From positions 248,001 to 312,000 of the forward strand of contig NZ_CP108484.1 in the NCBI RefSeq assembly GCF_036226505.1: 64,000 bases of DNA. Direction: 5' to 3'. Position numbers and translations under genes: made by a program. The notes below the pieces were generated by a model, which was not told where the DNA came from, ran no database searches, and saw only the letters and a list, made by a program, of their open reading frames with translations. This stretch comes from Kitasatospora sp. NBC_01246. GTDB taxonomy: Bacteria > Actinomycetota > Actinomycetes > Streptomycetales > Streptomycetaceae. Below are positions 20,420-29,576 of this stretch, piece by piece; positions within the stretch are counted from its first letter, which is position 1, and every line of letters begins with the position of its first letter.

Positions 20420-20714
20420 GCGTATTCCCCCTGAAGGCACATCAGAGAGCCGGTGAACTGACGAATCACCAGCTGACGGCACGTTCGGCCGACCGGAACC
20501 GTATTGCCATGGCAGGGTCAGAGCAATACCCTTCCCCAGCAGTCACTCTGTCCCCTTCCGTCACACAGGCCCCAAAGAGTCTTCACAGGCGGCGCCAGGG
20601 GTGAGTAAAGACCGCAATTCCGACACGTGGCGGGGGGCCACGGGGGTCCGTTCTGTGACGAGGAACACAACGGCGCCCGGGTTCGTCCGCCTCCGGTCCC
20701 TGAAAGGGCGATCC

Positions 20715-23700
20715 ATGGGGGAGCACCTCCGCGTCCGGAGAAATCCGGCGCGCACACTGACACGCCGTCTGGCGCTGTCGGCGGCCGTCACCGGCCTGCT
20801 GCTCGGCAGTGCCGGACCGGCGCTCGCGGACGATCCGGCCGCCGGATCCGCGAGCACGACGACGGGCCCGGCCGCCGACTCACCGCTGGCGGCCGCCAAG
20901 GCCGAGGCCGCGCGCACCGGCCGGCCGGTGACCGTCGACAGCCTCACCACCGAGACGTCGCGGACCGTCGCCAACGCCGACGGCACCTTCACCGCCACCA
21001 CCCACCTGCAGCCCGCCCGGGTGCGCGAGGACGGCCACTGGAGGGACGTCGACGCCACGCTGACCAGGAACGGCGACGGGACCCTCTCCCCCGCGGCCAC
21101 CCCCTCCGCGCTGGCCCTCTCCGGCGGGGGCGACGGGCCACTGGCCACCCTCACCGACCCGGACGGGCGACGGCTCTCCTACACCCTCCCGTTCCCGCTC
21201 CCCGCTCCCGTGGTGAACGGCAGCACCGCGCGCTACGACGGCGTCCTGCCGGGCGTCGACCTCAAGGTCACCAGCACCAACCAGGGCGGTTTCCACGAGG
21301 TCCTGATCGTGCGCGACGCCGCCGCGGCCGCCAACCCCGCGCTCGCCTCGCTCAAGCTGACCACCTCCGTCGGCGGAGGCCTGTCGCTGACGGCCGACCA
21401 GGACGGCCGGGTCGCGGTCACCGCGCCCGACGGCAGCGCGGTCTTCCGTTCGCCGACCCCGCTGATGTGGGACTCGGCGACGACCGCCCCGGCCGGGGCC
21501 GCCGCGGACCCGGCCCCGGCCGCGAAGGCGGCGCCGAAGACCGCACCGCAGGGCGCGCCGCAAGCCGCACCGCAGGCGGAGGCCCCCGCGGACGGCGCCC
21601 CCGCCACGGCGTCGACTCCCGAGGAACCGGGCAGCTCCGCCCAGGTCAAGCGGATCGCGGTGACCCATGCGGCCGACACCCTGACGCTGGTCCCCGACGC
21701 CGGCCTGCTCCGCGGCGCCGACACCGTCTGGCCGCTGTACATCGACCCGTACACCAGCCCGATCACCAGCAAGAAGAGCCACTTCGTCACCGTCAAGGAG
21801 GGCTGCGCGAGCCAGAGCCCGTACGACGACGCGCAGGACAACGGCGAGGGCGTCGGCTACCAGCGCTGGCAGGACTGCTTCGGCCTGAACCGCGCCTACT
21901 ACGAGCTGAACATCGCCGGCCTCGACAAGAAGATGGTGATCTCCAAGTCGGTGGTCCACCTGACCTCGACCTACGGCGCCTCCTTCGACTGCGACAACGA
22001 GACCGGCGTCCGGCTCGCGACGGTGACCCCGATCAGCGGCTCCACCAGCTGGAACAACCAGCCGGACATCACCGGCGACGGCTACATCGGCGGCACCCAG
22101 CAGGTCAAGAGCTCCAACATCAGCCAGAAGTGCGGCAACCACGACGTCAACTTCGACGTGACCGGCCAGATCAGGAAGCTCTCCGGCGTCAAGGACAGCT
22201 GGACCTTCGGGCTCTGGGGCAACGAGTCCAAGTCGACGAGCAACAACGACTTCGTCCGCTTCGCCAACAACCCCTACCTGACCACGGTGTTCGACATCGC
22301 CCCGGAGACGCCGGACAACCTGGGCACCACCCCGGCCACCCGCGCCCCCGCGAGCAACGGCTGCGCCGGCGCGGCCGACGGCTGGATCGGCCAGTCCGGC
22401 CTGGCCGGGGACGCCTCCGACATCACCCTCAACGCCCACCTCACCACCGACATGAGCGGGGTCAACCTGCGCGCCCGGTACGAGGTCTGGGACACCAAGA
22501 CGGCAGCCGCCGACGGCGGCTCGACCGACAAGGGCGCCCCGGTCAGCAGCTGGGTCAGCAACGGCGGCACCACCCGGGTCAACATCGGCTTCAAGGTCGC
22601 GGACGGCCACCAGTACGGGTGGCACGTCAAGGCCGAGGACGGCACCCTGGCGAGCGGCTGGACCGCCAACTGCTACTTCAAGACCGACCTGAGCGCGCCG
22701 AGCATCCCGTCCTTCACCGACTCCCCGGTCTTCCCGCCGCTCGGCGGCGACAAGGCGCCCACCGGCCACGCCGGTGACACCGGAGTCAAGATCACGGTGA
22801 CCTCCAACGACCCGACGCCCACCGGCTGCACCCGCGGCAGCTGCGTCAGCAGCGGCATCGACCGCTTCGAGTACTCGCTGGACGCCAACATCCCGGCCAA
22901 CGGCGCCGCGGCGGTCAACGCCGTCCCCACCACCGGCGGCAGCGCCACCGGCGACGTCCCGATCGTGCTGAGCGCCGCCCAGTGGGGCGCCCACACCCTG
23001 TTCGTCCGGGCCGTCGACAACGCCGGCAACACCCAGGGCACCGTCGGCCAGTACAGCTTCTTCGCGCCCTGGAACCCGGCCACCAAGGTGACCGCCGGCG
23101 ACGCCGACGGCGACGCGGTGCCCGACCTGCTCGCCCCGACCACCGACGGCGACCTCGTCCTGGTCCGCGGCAACACCGACCCGGCCGGACCGCCCGTCAG
23201 CGCCTCCGCCAAGGCCCAGAGCCCGGACGGCACGGGGTGGGACAACTACCTGGTCGCCCACCGGGGCACCGCCACCGGCACCAACGTCGACGACCTGTTC
23301 GCCTACTCCAGGGCGACCCACGAGCTGTACCTCTACCAGAACGACGCCGTGACCCCCGGCGGCGTCACCGGGCACTTCACGCTCACCCAGAACGTGATCC
23401 CGATCCGCAACTCCTCCTCCTGCCCGGCCAAGGGCTCGGACGGCACCTGGAAGAACGTCACCCAGCTGCTCGCCCCCGGCAAGCTCGCCCAGTTCGCCGA
23501 CGCCCCCGACCTGGTCACCGTCGACAAGGGCGAACTCTGGTACTACCCGGGGACGTTCCAGGCCGGCTGCAACCTCGGGGCCGGCGTCCGGATCGGCACC
23601 GGCGACTGGTCCGGCACCACACTGCTCGCCCCCGGCACCGTGGGCGGCGTGCCGACCCTGTGGGCCCGGGACAACGCCACCGGCGCGGTCAGCAGCTTCC

Positions 23701-25022
23701 CCCTGACCTTCGACGCCGGCCTGCCGACCACGAAGATCGCCGCGCCGACCCACGCCCCGCTGGTCTCCGGCGTGCTGGACACCGCCAACAAGAACCTCTG
23801 CCTGGACATCGCCGGCGGCAGGACCGTCAACGGCACCGCGGCCCAGATGTACACCTGCAACGGCACCGACGCGCAGCAGTTCGCGCTCGGCGCGGACGGC
23901 AGCATCCACGCGCTCGGCAAGTGCCTGGACGTGCAGAAGGGCGAGACCGCCAACAACACCCTCGTGCAGCTCTACCAGTGCAACAACACCGGCGCCCAGC
24001 AGTGGGCCCCCGGACCGTACCCGGGCACGCTGAAGAACCCGCAGTCCGGCCGTTGCCTGGCCGACCCGGCGAGCAACCGCAACCCGCGCACCCAGGTGAT
24101 CATCTACGACTGCATGAACATCGCCGACCAGAAGTGGGCCGCCACCACCGGCAACGTGCTGCCCGCCGCGCAGAAGGTGCTGCCGATCGGCGTCGGCGAC
24201 CGGGACGCCCCGACCGTCGCCTCCCCGGGTGACGTGCAGGGCACCGGGTACCCGGCGCTCTACGCCGGCTCCCGTTCCGGCCGGCTGACCGAGTACCCCG
24301 GCGCGGCACCGGCCGGCGGCCTGGCCCAGTTCGGGAACCCGGTCGGCATCGGCAACGTCCGCCAGCCCTCGGCCTGGTGGAAGCTGGACGGCACCGCGGA
24401 CAGCATCCGCCCGACCGGTGCGCTCACCCTCAACGGCGGCGCCGCCCTCGGCACCGACCCGGCCCGCGGCGGCGTCCTGAACCTGAACGGCTCCACCGCG
24501 TACGCGGCGGCCGCCGGTCCGGCGGTGGACACCAGCCGCAGCTACACGGTGTCCGCCTGGGTGCGGCTCACCAGCCTCACCGCCAACTCCACCTTCGTCT
24601 CGCAGTCCGGCACCAGCGCCAACGCCCTCCAGCTCTACTACTCCAGCGGCGCCCACGCGTTCGCCTTCGGCCACGCCCACGCCGACGACACCGCCGGCGC
24701 CTTCACCAGCGCCTACGGGCCCACCACCGGCGCCCTCGCCCCGAAGACCAACACCTGGTACCACCTGGTGGGCGTCTACGACGCGGACTCCGCCGACCTG
24801 CGCCTCTACGTCGACGGCTCGCTCGCGGGCACCGCCGAGTACGCGGGCACGGTCTGGAACGCGACCGGTCCGCTGCAGCTCGGCCGCCGCCTCTACATGG
24901 GCGCCTACGGCGAGTACGCCGCCGGCCAGATCGCCGACGTCCAGCTCTTCCCCGAGGCCCTCACCCCGATCGGCGTCTCCTCCCTCGACGGCAGGCGCCC
25001 CGTCCCCACCCAGCTGAGCTGA
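20715..25022 (+). CDS. Giant secreted DNRLRE / ricin-type lectin / LamG protein
   Basis: 1435 residues from ATG 20715 (AAAGGG upstream), with a signal peptide to about residue 36 (LSAAVTGLLLGSAGPALA). The N-terminal part has the layout of DNRLRE-type cell-surface proteins (VTVDSLTTETSRTVANADG; YIDPYTSPITSKKSHFV). Two Ig-like segments follow near 535-790. FG-GAP-like repeats come next (TKVTAGDADGDAVPDLL). A ricin B-type trefoil lies at about 1015-1145 (LCLDIAGGRTVNGT, QLYQCNNTGAQQW, CLADPASN). The C-terminus is a LamG/concanavalin-like domain (WWKLDGTADS to IADVQLFPEALTP). There is no enzyme motif. It is divergent from the Rhs toxin gene with a 295-base shared promoter region and may act as a surface adhesin or delivery partner; that role is inferred. 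Confidence 0.82.
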   Translation: MGEHLRVRRNPARTLTRRLALSAAVTGLLLGSAGPALADDPAAGSASTTTGPAADSPLAAAKAEAARTGRPVTVDSLTTETSRTVANADGTFTATTHLQPARVREDGHWRDVDATLTRNGDGTLSPAATPSALALSGGGDGPLATLTDPDGRRLSYTLPFPLPAPVVNGSTARYDGVLPGVDLKVTSTNQGGFHEVLIVRDAAAAANPALASLKLTTSVGGGLSLTADQDGRVAVTAPDGSAVFRSPTPLMWDSATTAPAGAAADPAPAAKAAPKTAPQGAPQAAPQAEAPADGAPATASTPEEPGSSAQVKRIAVTHAADTLTLVPDAGLLRGADTVWPLYIDPYTSPITSKKSHFVTVKEGCASQSPYDDAQDNGEGVGYQRWQDCFGLNRAYYELNIAGLDKKMVISKSVVHLTSTYGASFDCDNETGVRLATVTPISGSTSWNNQPDITGDGYIGGTQQVKSSNISQKCGNHDVNFDVTGQIRKLSGVKDSWTFGLWGNESKSTSNNDFVRFANNPYLTTVFDIAPETPDNLGTTPATRAPASNGCAGAADGWIGQSGLAGDASDITLNAHLTTDMSGVNLRARYEVWDTKTAAADGGSTDKGAPVSSWVSNGGTTRVNIGFKVADGHQYGWHVKAEDGTLASGWTANCYFKTDLSAPSIPSFTDSPVFPPLGGDKAPTGHAGDTGVKITVTSNDPTPTGCTRGSCVSSGIDRFEYSLDANIPANGAAAVNAVPTTGGSATGDVPIVLSAAQWGAHTLFVRAVDNAGNTQGTVGQYSFFAPWNPATKVTAGDADGDAVPDLLAPTTDGDLVLVRGNTDPAGPPVSASAKAQSPDGTGWDNYLVAHRGTATGTNVDDLFAYSRATHELYLYQNDAVTPGGVTGHFTLTQNVIPIRNSSSCPAKGSDGTWKNVTQLLAPGKLAQFADAPDLVTVDKGELWYYPGTFQAGCNLGAGVRIGTGDWSGTTLLAPGTVGGVPTLWARDNATGAVSSFPLTFDAGLPTTKIAAPTHAPLVSGVLDTANKNLCLDIAGGRTVNGTAAQMYTCNGTDAQQFALGADGSIHALGKCLDVQKGETANNTLVQLYQCNNTGAQQWAPGPYPGTLKNPQSGRCLADPASNRNPRTQVIIYDCMNIADQKWAATTGNVLPAAQKVLPIGVGDRDAPTVASPGDVQGTGYPALYAGSRSGRLTEYPGAAPAGGLAQFGNPVGIGNVRQPSAWWKLDGTADSIRPTGALTLNGGAALGTDPARGGVLNLNGSTAYAAAAGPAVDTSRSYTVSAWVRLTSLTANSTFVSQSGTSANALQLYYSSGAHAFAFGHAHADDTAGAFTSAYGPTTGALAPKTNTWYHLVGVYDADSADLRLYVDGSLAGTAEYAGTVWNATGPLQLGRRLYMGAYGEYAAGQIADVQLFPEALTPIGVSSLDGRRPVPTQLS

Positions 25023-25039
25023 GGCATCCGCCCCTCCGG

Positions 25040-25084
25040 CGCCCGCGGCCCGTCCACCCCACCCGGGTGGACGGGCCGCGGGCG
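25040..25084 (+). terminator. Terminator after the LamG protein
   Basis: A 20-base perfect stem (25040-25059 with 25065-25084) with a five-base loop lies 17 bases after the stop codon. Confidence 0.8.
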
Positions 25085-25110
25085 TCTGGGGCGTCTGGGG
25101 TGTCTGGGGT
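25084..25110. repeat. Three tandem 9-base repeats
   Basis: GTCTGGGGC, GTCTGGGGT and GTCTGGGGT follow one another directly after the terminator, with a degenerate fourth copy. They are a G-rich microsatellite of no known role. Confidence 0.7.
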
Positions 25111-25160
25111 GTCGGGTATCGGGGTGGGGACCACCGGCGTCGACACCCGACCGCGGCCGG

Positions 25161-26552
25161 TCAGCTCGCGCCGGCCGCCGCGCGCAGCGCCGCCAGGACG
25201 CGGTCGGTGTCGGTCGCGGTGGTGCGCCAGTTGCTGAAGGCGGCGCGGACCGCGGGCACCCCGTCGTACACCGTCGGAGTCAGGAACGCCTCCCCGGAGG
25301 CCGCGACGCGGCGCAGCAGGGCGTCGACGTCCTGCTGCGCGGGCCGCCCGGCGAGGGTGAAGCAGACCACGTTGAGGCGCACCGGCGCGAGCAGCCGGAA
25401 GGCCGGATCCGCGGCGAGGGACGCGCCCAGCCGGGCCGCCTCGGCGCAGTTGCGCTCCACGATCTCCCGGTGGCCCGCCCGGCCGTAGGCGGTGAGCGCG
25501 AACCAGGCCGGCAGGGCCCGCAGCCGCCTGGAGTTCTCCGGGGCCAGGTGCACCGGGTCCGGGTCGCCGGTCGGGGCGCCGAGGTACGGCGAGGCGTTGT
25601 GGAAGGCGGCCACCTGGAGGTCCCGGCGGCGGGTGAACTGCACGGCCGCGTCGTACGGGACGTTCAGCCACTTGTGCAGGTCCACGCAGACCGAGTCGGC
25701 CGCGTCCAGACCGTCGACCAGGTGCGCGTGGGCCGGCGAGAGAGCCGCGAAGGCGCCGAACGCGGCGTCGACGTGCAGCCAGAACGGGTACCGCGCGCGC
25801 AGCGCGGCGATCGCCCGCAGGTCGTCGAAGTCGACGGTGTTGACCGTGCCGGCGTTGGCGACCACCACGGCCGGACGCCCGTCCAGTGCCGCGAGTTCGT
25901 CGGCGAGCGCGGCCACGTCGACCGCCTCCCGCCCGTCCAGCGTCCGCACCTGCCGCAGGGCGCCCCGGCCGAGTCCGAGCACGGACAGCGCCTTCCCGAT
26001 GCTCGAATGCGCGGCGCCGGACAGGACGTCGACCGGCCCGAGGGCGGCGAGGCCGTCCTGGGTGACGCTGACGCCGCGCCGCTCGCCCACCCACTCACGG
26101 GCGACGGCGAGGCCGACGAGGTTCGAGGTCGTCGCGCCGCTGACGAAGACGCCCGCGTGGGCCTCGCCGAGGCCGAAAAGGCCGCGGAGCCAGCCGATGG
26201 TCTCCTGTTCCAGGTCGGCCGCGGCCGAGCCGGTCCGGTTGCTGACGTTCTGGTCGAAGGCGGCCGTCAGCCAGTCTCCGGCGAGCGCGGCCGGGGTCGC
26301 CCCGCCCGTGACGAAGCCGAGGTAACGGGGGCCGGCGCTGCCGCTGAACCCCGGCTCCCAGCGCTGGGCGAACAGCTTCAGCGCGCCGTCGGTGCCGCTC
26401 CCCTCGTCGGGCAGCGGCTCCACGGGCCCGGGCGCGCCGGGCGTCACCACCGGCCGGTCCGCGAGGCCCGCGAGCACGTGCGCAGCGCGATCGCCGACCG
26501 CGTCGAGGAGTTCGGGCAGTCGGGCGAGGTCTTCACCGAGGCGAGGATGCAT
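25161..26552 (-). CDS. Group II pyridoxal-phosphate-dependent amino acid decarboxylase
   Basis: 463 residues, the usual size for aromatic-L-amino-acid / glutamate-type decarboxylases. The N-terminal layer includes PRYLGFVTGGATPAALAGDW. FVSGATTSNLVGLAVAREW is the phosphate-binding region. HVDAAFGAF carries the Asp that contacts the PLP nitrogen, and DSVCVDLHKWLNVPYD carries the Schiff-base lysine in the DxHKWL motif. The substrate cannot be told from sequence. The gene stands alone. A TAGGCT hexamer six bases before the ATG indicates a leaderless transcript, and no ribosome site is present. Confidence 0.88.
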   Translation of the reverse strand: MHPRLGEDLARLPELLDAVGDRAAHVLAGLADRPVVTPGAPGPVEPLPDEGSGTDGALKLFAQRWEPGFSGSAGPRYLGFVTGGATPAALAGDWLTAAFDQNVSNRTGSAAADLEQETIGWLRGLFGLGEAHAGVFVSGATTSNLVGLAVAREWVGERRGVSVTQDGLAALGPVDVLSGAAHSSIGKALSVLGLGRGALRQVRTLDGREAVDVAALADELAALDGRPAVVVANAGTVNTVDFDDLRAIAALRARYPFWLHVDAAFGAFAALSPAHAHLVDGLDAADSVCVDLHKWLNVPYDAAVQFTRRRDLQVAAFHNASPYLGAPTGDPDPVHLAPENSRRLRALPAWFALTAYGRAGHREIVERNCAEAARLGASLAADPAFRLLAPVRLNVVCFTLAGRPAQQDVDALLRRVAASGEAFLTPTVYDGVPAVRAAFSNWRTTATDTDRVLAALRAAAGAS

Positions 26553-26558
26553 GCGGAC

Positions 26559-26564
26559 AGCCTA
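26559..26564 (-). promoter_or_regulatory. -10 element for a leaderless decarboxylase transcript
   Basis: On the minus strand TAGGCT is followed by six bases and then the ATG, the spacing expected when transcription starts at the initiation codon. Confidence 0.45.
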
Positions 26565-27174
26565 GGCTCGGGCCCGGCCGGGGCCAACGGCCCCCGGGGC
26601 GGGACGCGGCCCGCGGGCCGTGGGACGGCCGCGAGCTTCTGCCGGTGCCGCCGGCGAAGCCCGACACCCCCGCCACGGCGCGTACTTCATGGGCGCCGTC
26701 ACCTGCTGCTCCACCCGCCGGTGAGCGGAGGCGTCCAGCGTCCCGGGGCCCTGCCCTCAGGGCTCACCGGCCGGGCCGACACGTCCGGCGGCGTCGCACC
26801 GGGTAGGGCGGGCGCCCGCCGCGACGCGGCGCCGGGCAGACGGTTTCCGAACTCGACCTCGGTACAGGGGTTTGCCGCACGCGATCGGGGTCAGAAGTGC
26901 CGCGGGGCGTCGCGCCTCCCGATCGGGGCCATCCCCCCCGGACCGGTCGGGACCGCGCGCGACGCCCGTGCGGTTCCCAGGGTCCGCCGCCACTCCCCCT
27001 CCCGGCGGCGGACCTGGGCCCGCTCCCCCACCTCCGTCGTACGCCGTGACCCTTCGGGTCGGCGGCCGCCGACACCCCCGTGCCCCGTCGTACAGCTGAG
27101 CCCACCTCAGCGGCCCACCATGGCCGGGGCGGCGGCGTGAGGGCCTCGGCGGGAGCGGCCGGTTTCACCCATCC

Positions 27175-27190
27175 TCTACAGTCCTGTAGA
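27175..27190. promoter_or_regulatory. Operator-like dyad TCTACAG-TC-CTGTAGA
   Basis: A perfect 7+2+7 inverted repeat sits in an AT-richer patch (TCTACAG TC CTGTAGATTTT). The TACA/TGTA halves recall BlaI/MecI-type sites, but no such regulator is in the window. It could control the small membrane protein gene downstream. Confidence 0.35.
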
Positions 27191-27584
27191 TTTTGGCTGG
27201 CAGCGGGCCGCACCGGCCCGGCCGGGGCGCGACCTGGTGGCGACACCGACGCACCCGTGCCGACGCAGTACCGATCGAGTGCTCCGGGGGAAGCGACCGT
27301 GGTCCCACCGCTCGGGCTCCGCCCGGAGGGCCGGTCGGTGGCGGGCACGTCCTGGCCCGGAGTGACGGTCGGCGCACGCGGATCGGCAGCCGGGACCACC
27401 GCGGCCGTGACGGAGCGCGAACTCTGCGGCCGGCGTCGGCGGCGCGGGTGGGCGCCGCCGCCGGGGTGTCGGAGGCTCCCTGACGACGTGCCACCGGGCG
27501 CTGTCCGGACGCCCGCCTCTGACGGAGCGTGCCCAGGCCGAGAGCCGCGCCCGCAGGACACCATGGAAAACAGCAGGAGGAACA

Positions 27585-27962
27585 GTGAAGTCGCGCATCA
27601 TCACGAGAGTCGTCCCCGCCCTCGTTCTGGCAGGCCTGATGCTGGGCTCGCCGGGCGTCGCCGCGGCCGCGCCGGCCGCGGTCCACGCGGCCGGGTCCGT
27701 CGCCCGGCCCGCGGAGTCGGGCGTCGACCGGGCGGGGGACCGCGCGGCGCCCGCCGTCGCGCAGCCGGTCGAGAACCGCGAGGACCGGGCCGCCGCGCTC
27801 GCGGCCGACGACAAGAAGGAGAAGAAGAAGGGCGGCTTCTTCAAGAAGCTCGGCATAGCCGTCCTCGTCGTCATCCTGTTGATCGTGCTGTTCGCCGTCG
27901 GGCTCGTCGTCGCGATCGTCTTCGCGATCCGCGCCATCTTCCGCCGCCGCCGGGAGGCGTGA
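27585..27962 (+). CDS. Small Lys-rich membrane protein, function unknown
   Basis: 125 residues from GTG 27585, with AGGAGGAA as a strong ribosome site. The N-terminal signal peptide or anchor is at 6-30 (VVPALVLAGLMLGSPGVAAAA). A polar Ala/Glu/Arg segment follows. Then comes a striking basic stretch DDKKEKKKGGFFKKLG. A long hydrophobic helix (IAVLVVILLIVLFAVGLVVAIVF, split in the family style) leads to the Arg-rich tail IFRRRREA. The pattern resembles small membrane proteins of actinomycetes with a cationic juxtamembrane face. The C-terminal tail should lie in the cytoplasm. No family is recognised. Confidence 0.7.
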   Translation: MKSRIITRVVPALVLAGLMLGSPGVAAAAPAAVHAAGSVARPAESGVDRAGDRAAPAVAQPVENREDRAAALAADDKKEKKKGGFFKKLGIAVLVVILLIVLFAVGLVVAIVFAIRAIFRRRREA

Positions 27963-28171
27963 GCACCGGCCCGGGTGCCGGGGGCGGGCGGCCGTGCGGC
28001 CCCGGCCCGGGCCAGGACGAGTGCGCCGGGCCACCGCCGGCGGGCGGTGGCCCTCCCCCAATTGGTGCGCGCAGACGTCTTGGCAGAAGGAGGGGGCCTT
28101 CCCTACCGTCGAGTAACGCAATCGACCGACGCCCACCCCCCCACTCTGCGCGTCTGCGCGAAGGAGCGGCG

Positions 28172-29476
28172 ATGTCCCCGCACGCGTTATCGTCCGACGC
28201 CCGCCCGTCCCGCCGGTCCCGGCCCGTCAGGGCCGCCGTGGGCGCCCTCGCGGCCGCCCTCGTCCTGCCCCTCGCCGCCGTCGCCCCGGCCGCCGCGACG
28301 GCCGGGCCGGCTCCCGGGCACGTGCGCGCCCTGCGCGAGGTGATGTTCGTCGGCAACAACTGGGACGGCACCGCGGACGTCATCCGCTCCACCGGTGACC
28401 TGGCCGGGATCGGCCGTGTCAACGTCGTCCCCGACAAGGACCAGCGGCTCACCGAGATCTACCTCAACCCCGTCAAACTCGCCTACTTCCTGGGCGTCCG
28501 GCTGGGCCCGGGCGAGGGCCACGACCAGTTCGTCGACGACATGTACTCCACCCCAGACGGGTCCGCGGTGGTCGTCTCGCGCCCGAGCTTCGCCGACGTC
28601 GTCTCCATCGACCTCGCCACCGGGCGGATCAACTGGCGCTTTCCCGTGTCGGGTTACCGCTCGGACCACATGGCGCTCTCCCCGGACGGCACCCGCGTGG
28701 CGGTCTCCGCCTCCACCTCCAACACGGTCCATGTGCTGGACGTCCGCACCGGCGCGCAACTCGGCTCGTTCTCGACCGGGGACAAGCCCCACGAGAACCT
28801 CTTCACCGACGGCGGGCGGCGGATCTGGAACATGTCGATCGGCGAGGTCAACACCGCCCTCGACGCGCCGTGGCTGGACTGGACGAAGGGCGACCGCCGG
28901 ATCACCGTGGTCGACGCCGACACGTTCGCGCCGGTCAGGGTCATCGACATGCGGGAGCGGCTGGACGCCGCCGGCCGCTCGGACCTCTCCGACGCGATCC
29001 GCCCGGCGGCGTTCACCCCGGACGGGTCGACGCTCTACTTCCAGGTGTCCTTCTTCAACGGCCTGGTCGAGTACGACGTCGCCGCCGACCGGATCACCCG
29101 GGTCAAGACCCTGCCGAAGAACCCCGCGACCAGCGAGGACCGCACCACCTGGGTCAACGACTCGCGCCACCACGGCCTGTCGATGAGCCCGGCCGGTGAC
29201 AAGCTCTGTGTCGCCGGCACCATGGACGACTACGCGACCGTGGTCGACCGGGCCACGCTCCAGGAGGGCCCGCTGGTGCCCGCCTCGAAACCGTACTGGG
29301 CCACCGTGAGCGGCGACGGCACGGCCTGCGTGATCTCCGAGAGCGGCGCCGACCAGGTCACCGCGATCGACTTCGCGACCGGACGGAAGACCGTCTCCGT
29401 ACCGGTCGGCGACCACCCGCAGCGCGTACGCCTCGGCCACGTGCCGGCCGACTGGACCGGCCCCTCGGGGGCGTGA
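28172..29476 (+). CDS. Secreted YncE/YVTN-type beta-propeller protein
   Basis: 434 residues. AAGGAG lies seven bases before ATG 28172. The signal peptide runs to about residue 48 (AVGALAAALVLPLAAVAPAAATA). The rest is a string of about seven propeller blades with the usual wording of this fold: STPDGSAVVVSRPSFADVVSIDLATG, LSPDGTRVAVSASTSNTVHVLDVRTG, FTPDGSTLYFQ, MSPAGDKLCVAG, VSGDGTACVISESGADQVTAIDFATG. There are no catalytic motifs. A binding or scaffolding role outside the cell is likely; the ligand is unknown. It is the last plus-strand gene before a minus-strand operon. Confidence 0.82.
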   Translation: MSPHALSSDARPSRRSRPVRAAVGALAAALVLPLAAVAPAAATAGPAPGHVRALREVMFVGNNWDGTADVIRSTGDLAGIGRVNVVPDKDQRLTEIYLNPVKLAYFLGVRLGPGEGHDQFVDDMYSTPDGSAVVVSRPSFADVVSIDLATGRINWRFPVSGYRSDHMALSPDGTRVAVSASTSNTVHVLDVRTGAQLGSFSTGDKPHENLFTDGGRRIWNMSIGEVNTALDAPWLDWTKGDRRITVVDADTFAPVRVIDMRERLDAAGRSDLSDAIRPAAFTPDGSTLYFQVSFFNGLVEYDVAADRITRVKTLPKNPATSEDRTTWVNDSRHHGLSMSPAGDKLCVAGTMDDYATVVDRATLQEGPLVPASKPYWATVSGDGTACVISESGADQVTAIDFATGRKTVSVPVGDHPQRVRLGHVPADWTGPSGA

Positions 29477-29576
29477 CCCGGGCCGGCCCGGGCGCCCGGT
29501 CGTCCGGTCGGCCCCGCCACCGCCCCCGCCGCCCGTTCGCCGCACGGACACTGCCGGGACGGGCGCGGTGGAGCGG

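Larger units (their letters stand above)
26553..27584. other. Long intergenic region, no gene seen
   Basis: About 1.03 kb with open frames on both strands, all Arg/Pro/Gly-rich and without ribosome sites. The only structured signal is a 16-base dyad at 27175-27190, about 395 bases before the next start. The base composition is similar to the surroundings. Confidence 0.5.

Noticed and set aside
13172..20434. A 2420-codon open frame on the plus strand opposite the Rhs gene
   Set aside because: It is an antisense shadow created by extreme third-position GC; Val/Gly/Arg-rich with no domains, and the Rhs frame has clear motifs.
20880..24764. A 1294-codon minus-strand frame opposite the LamG protein
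   Set aside because: Same kind of shadow; composition is low-complexity and no ribosome site exists.
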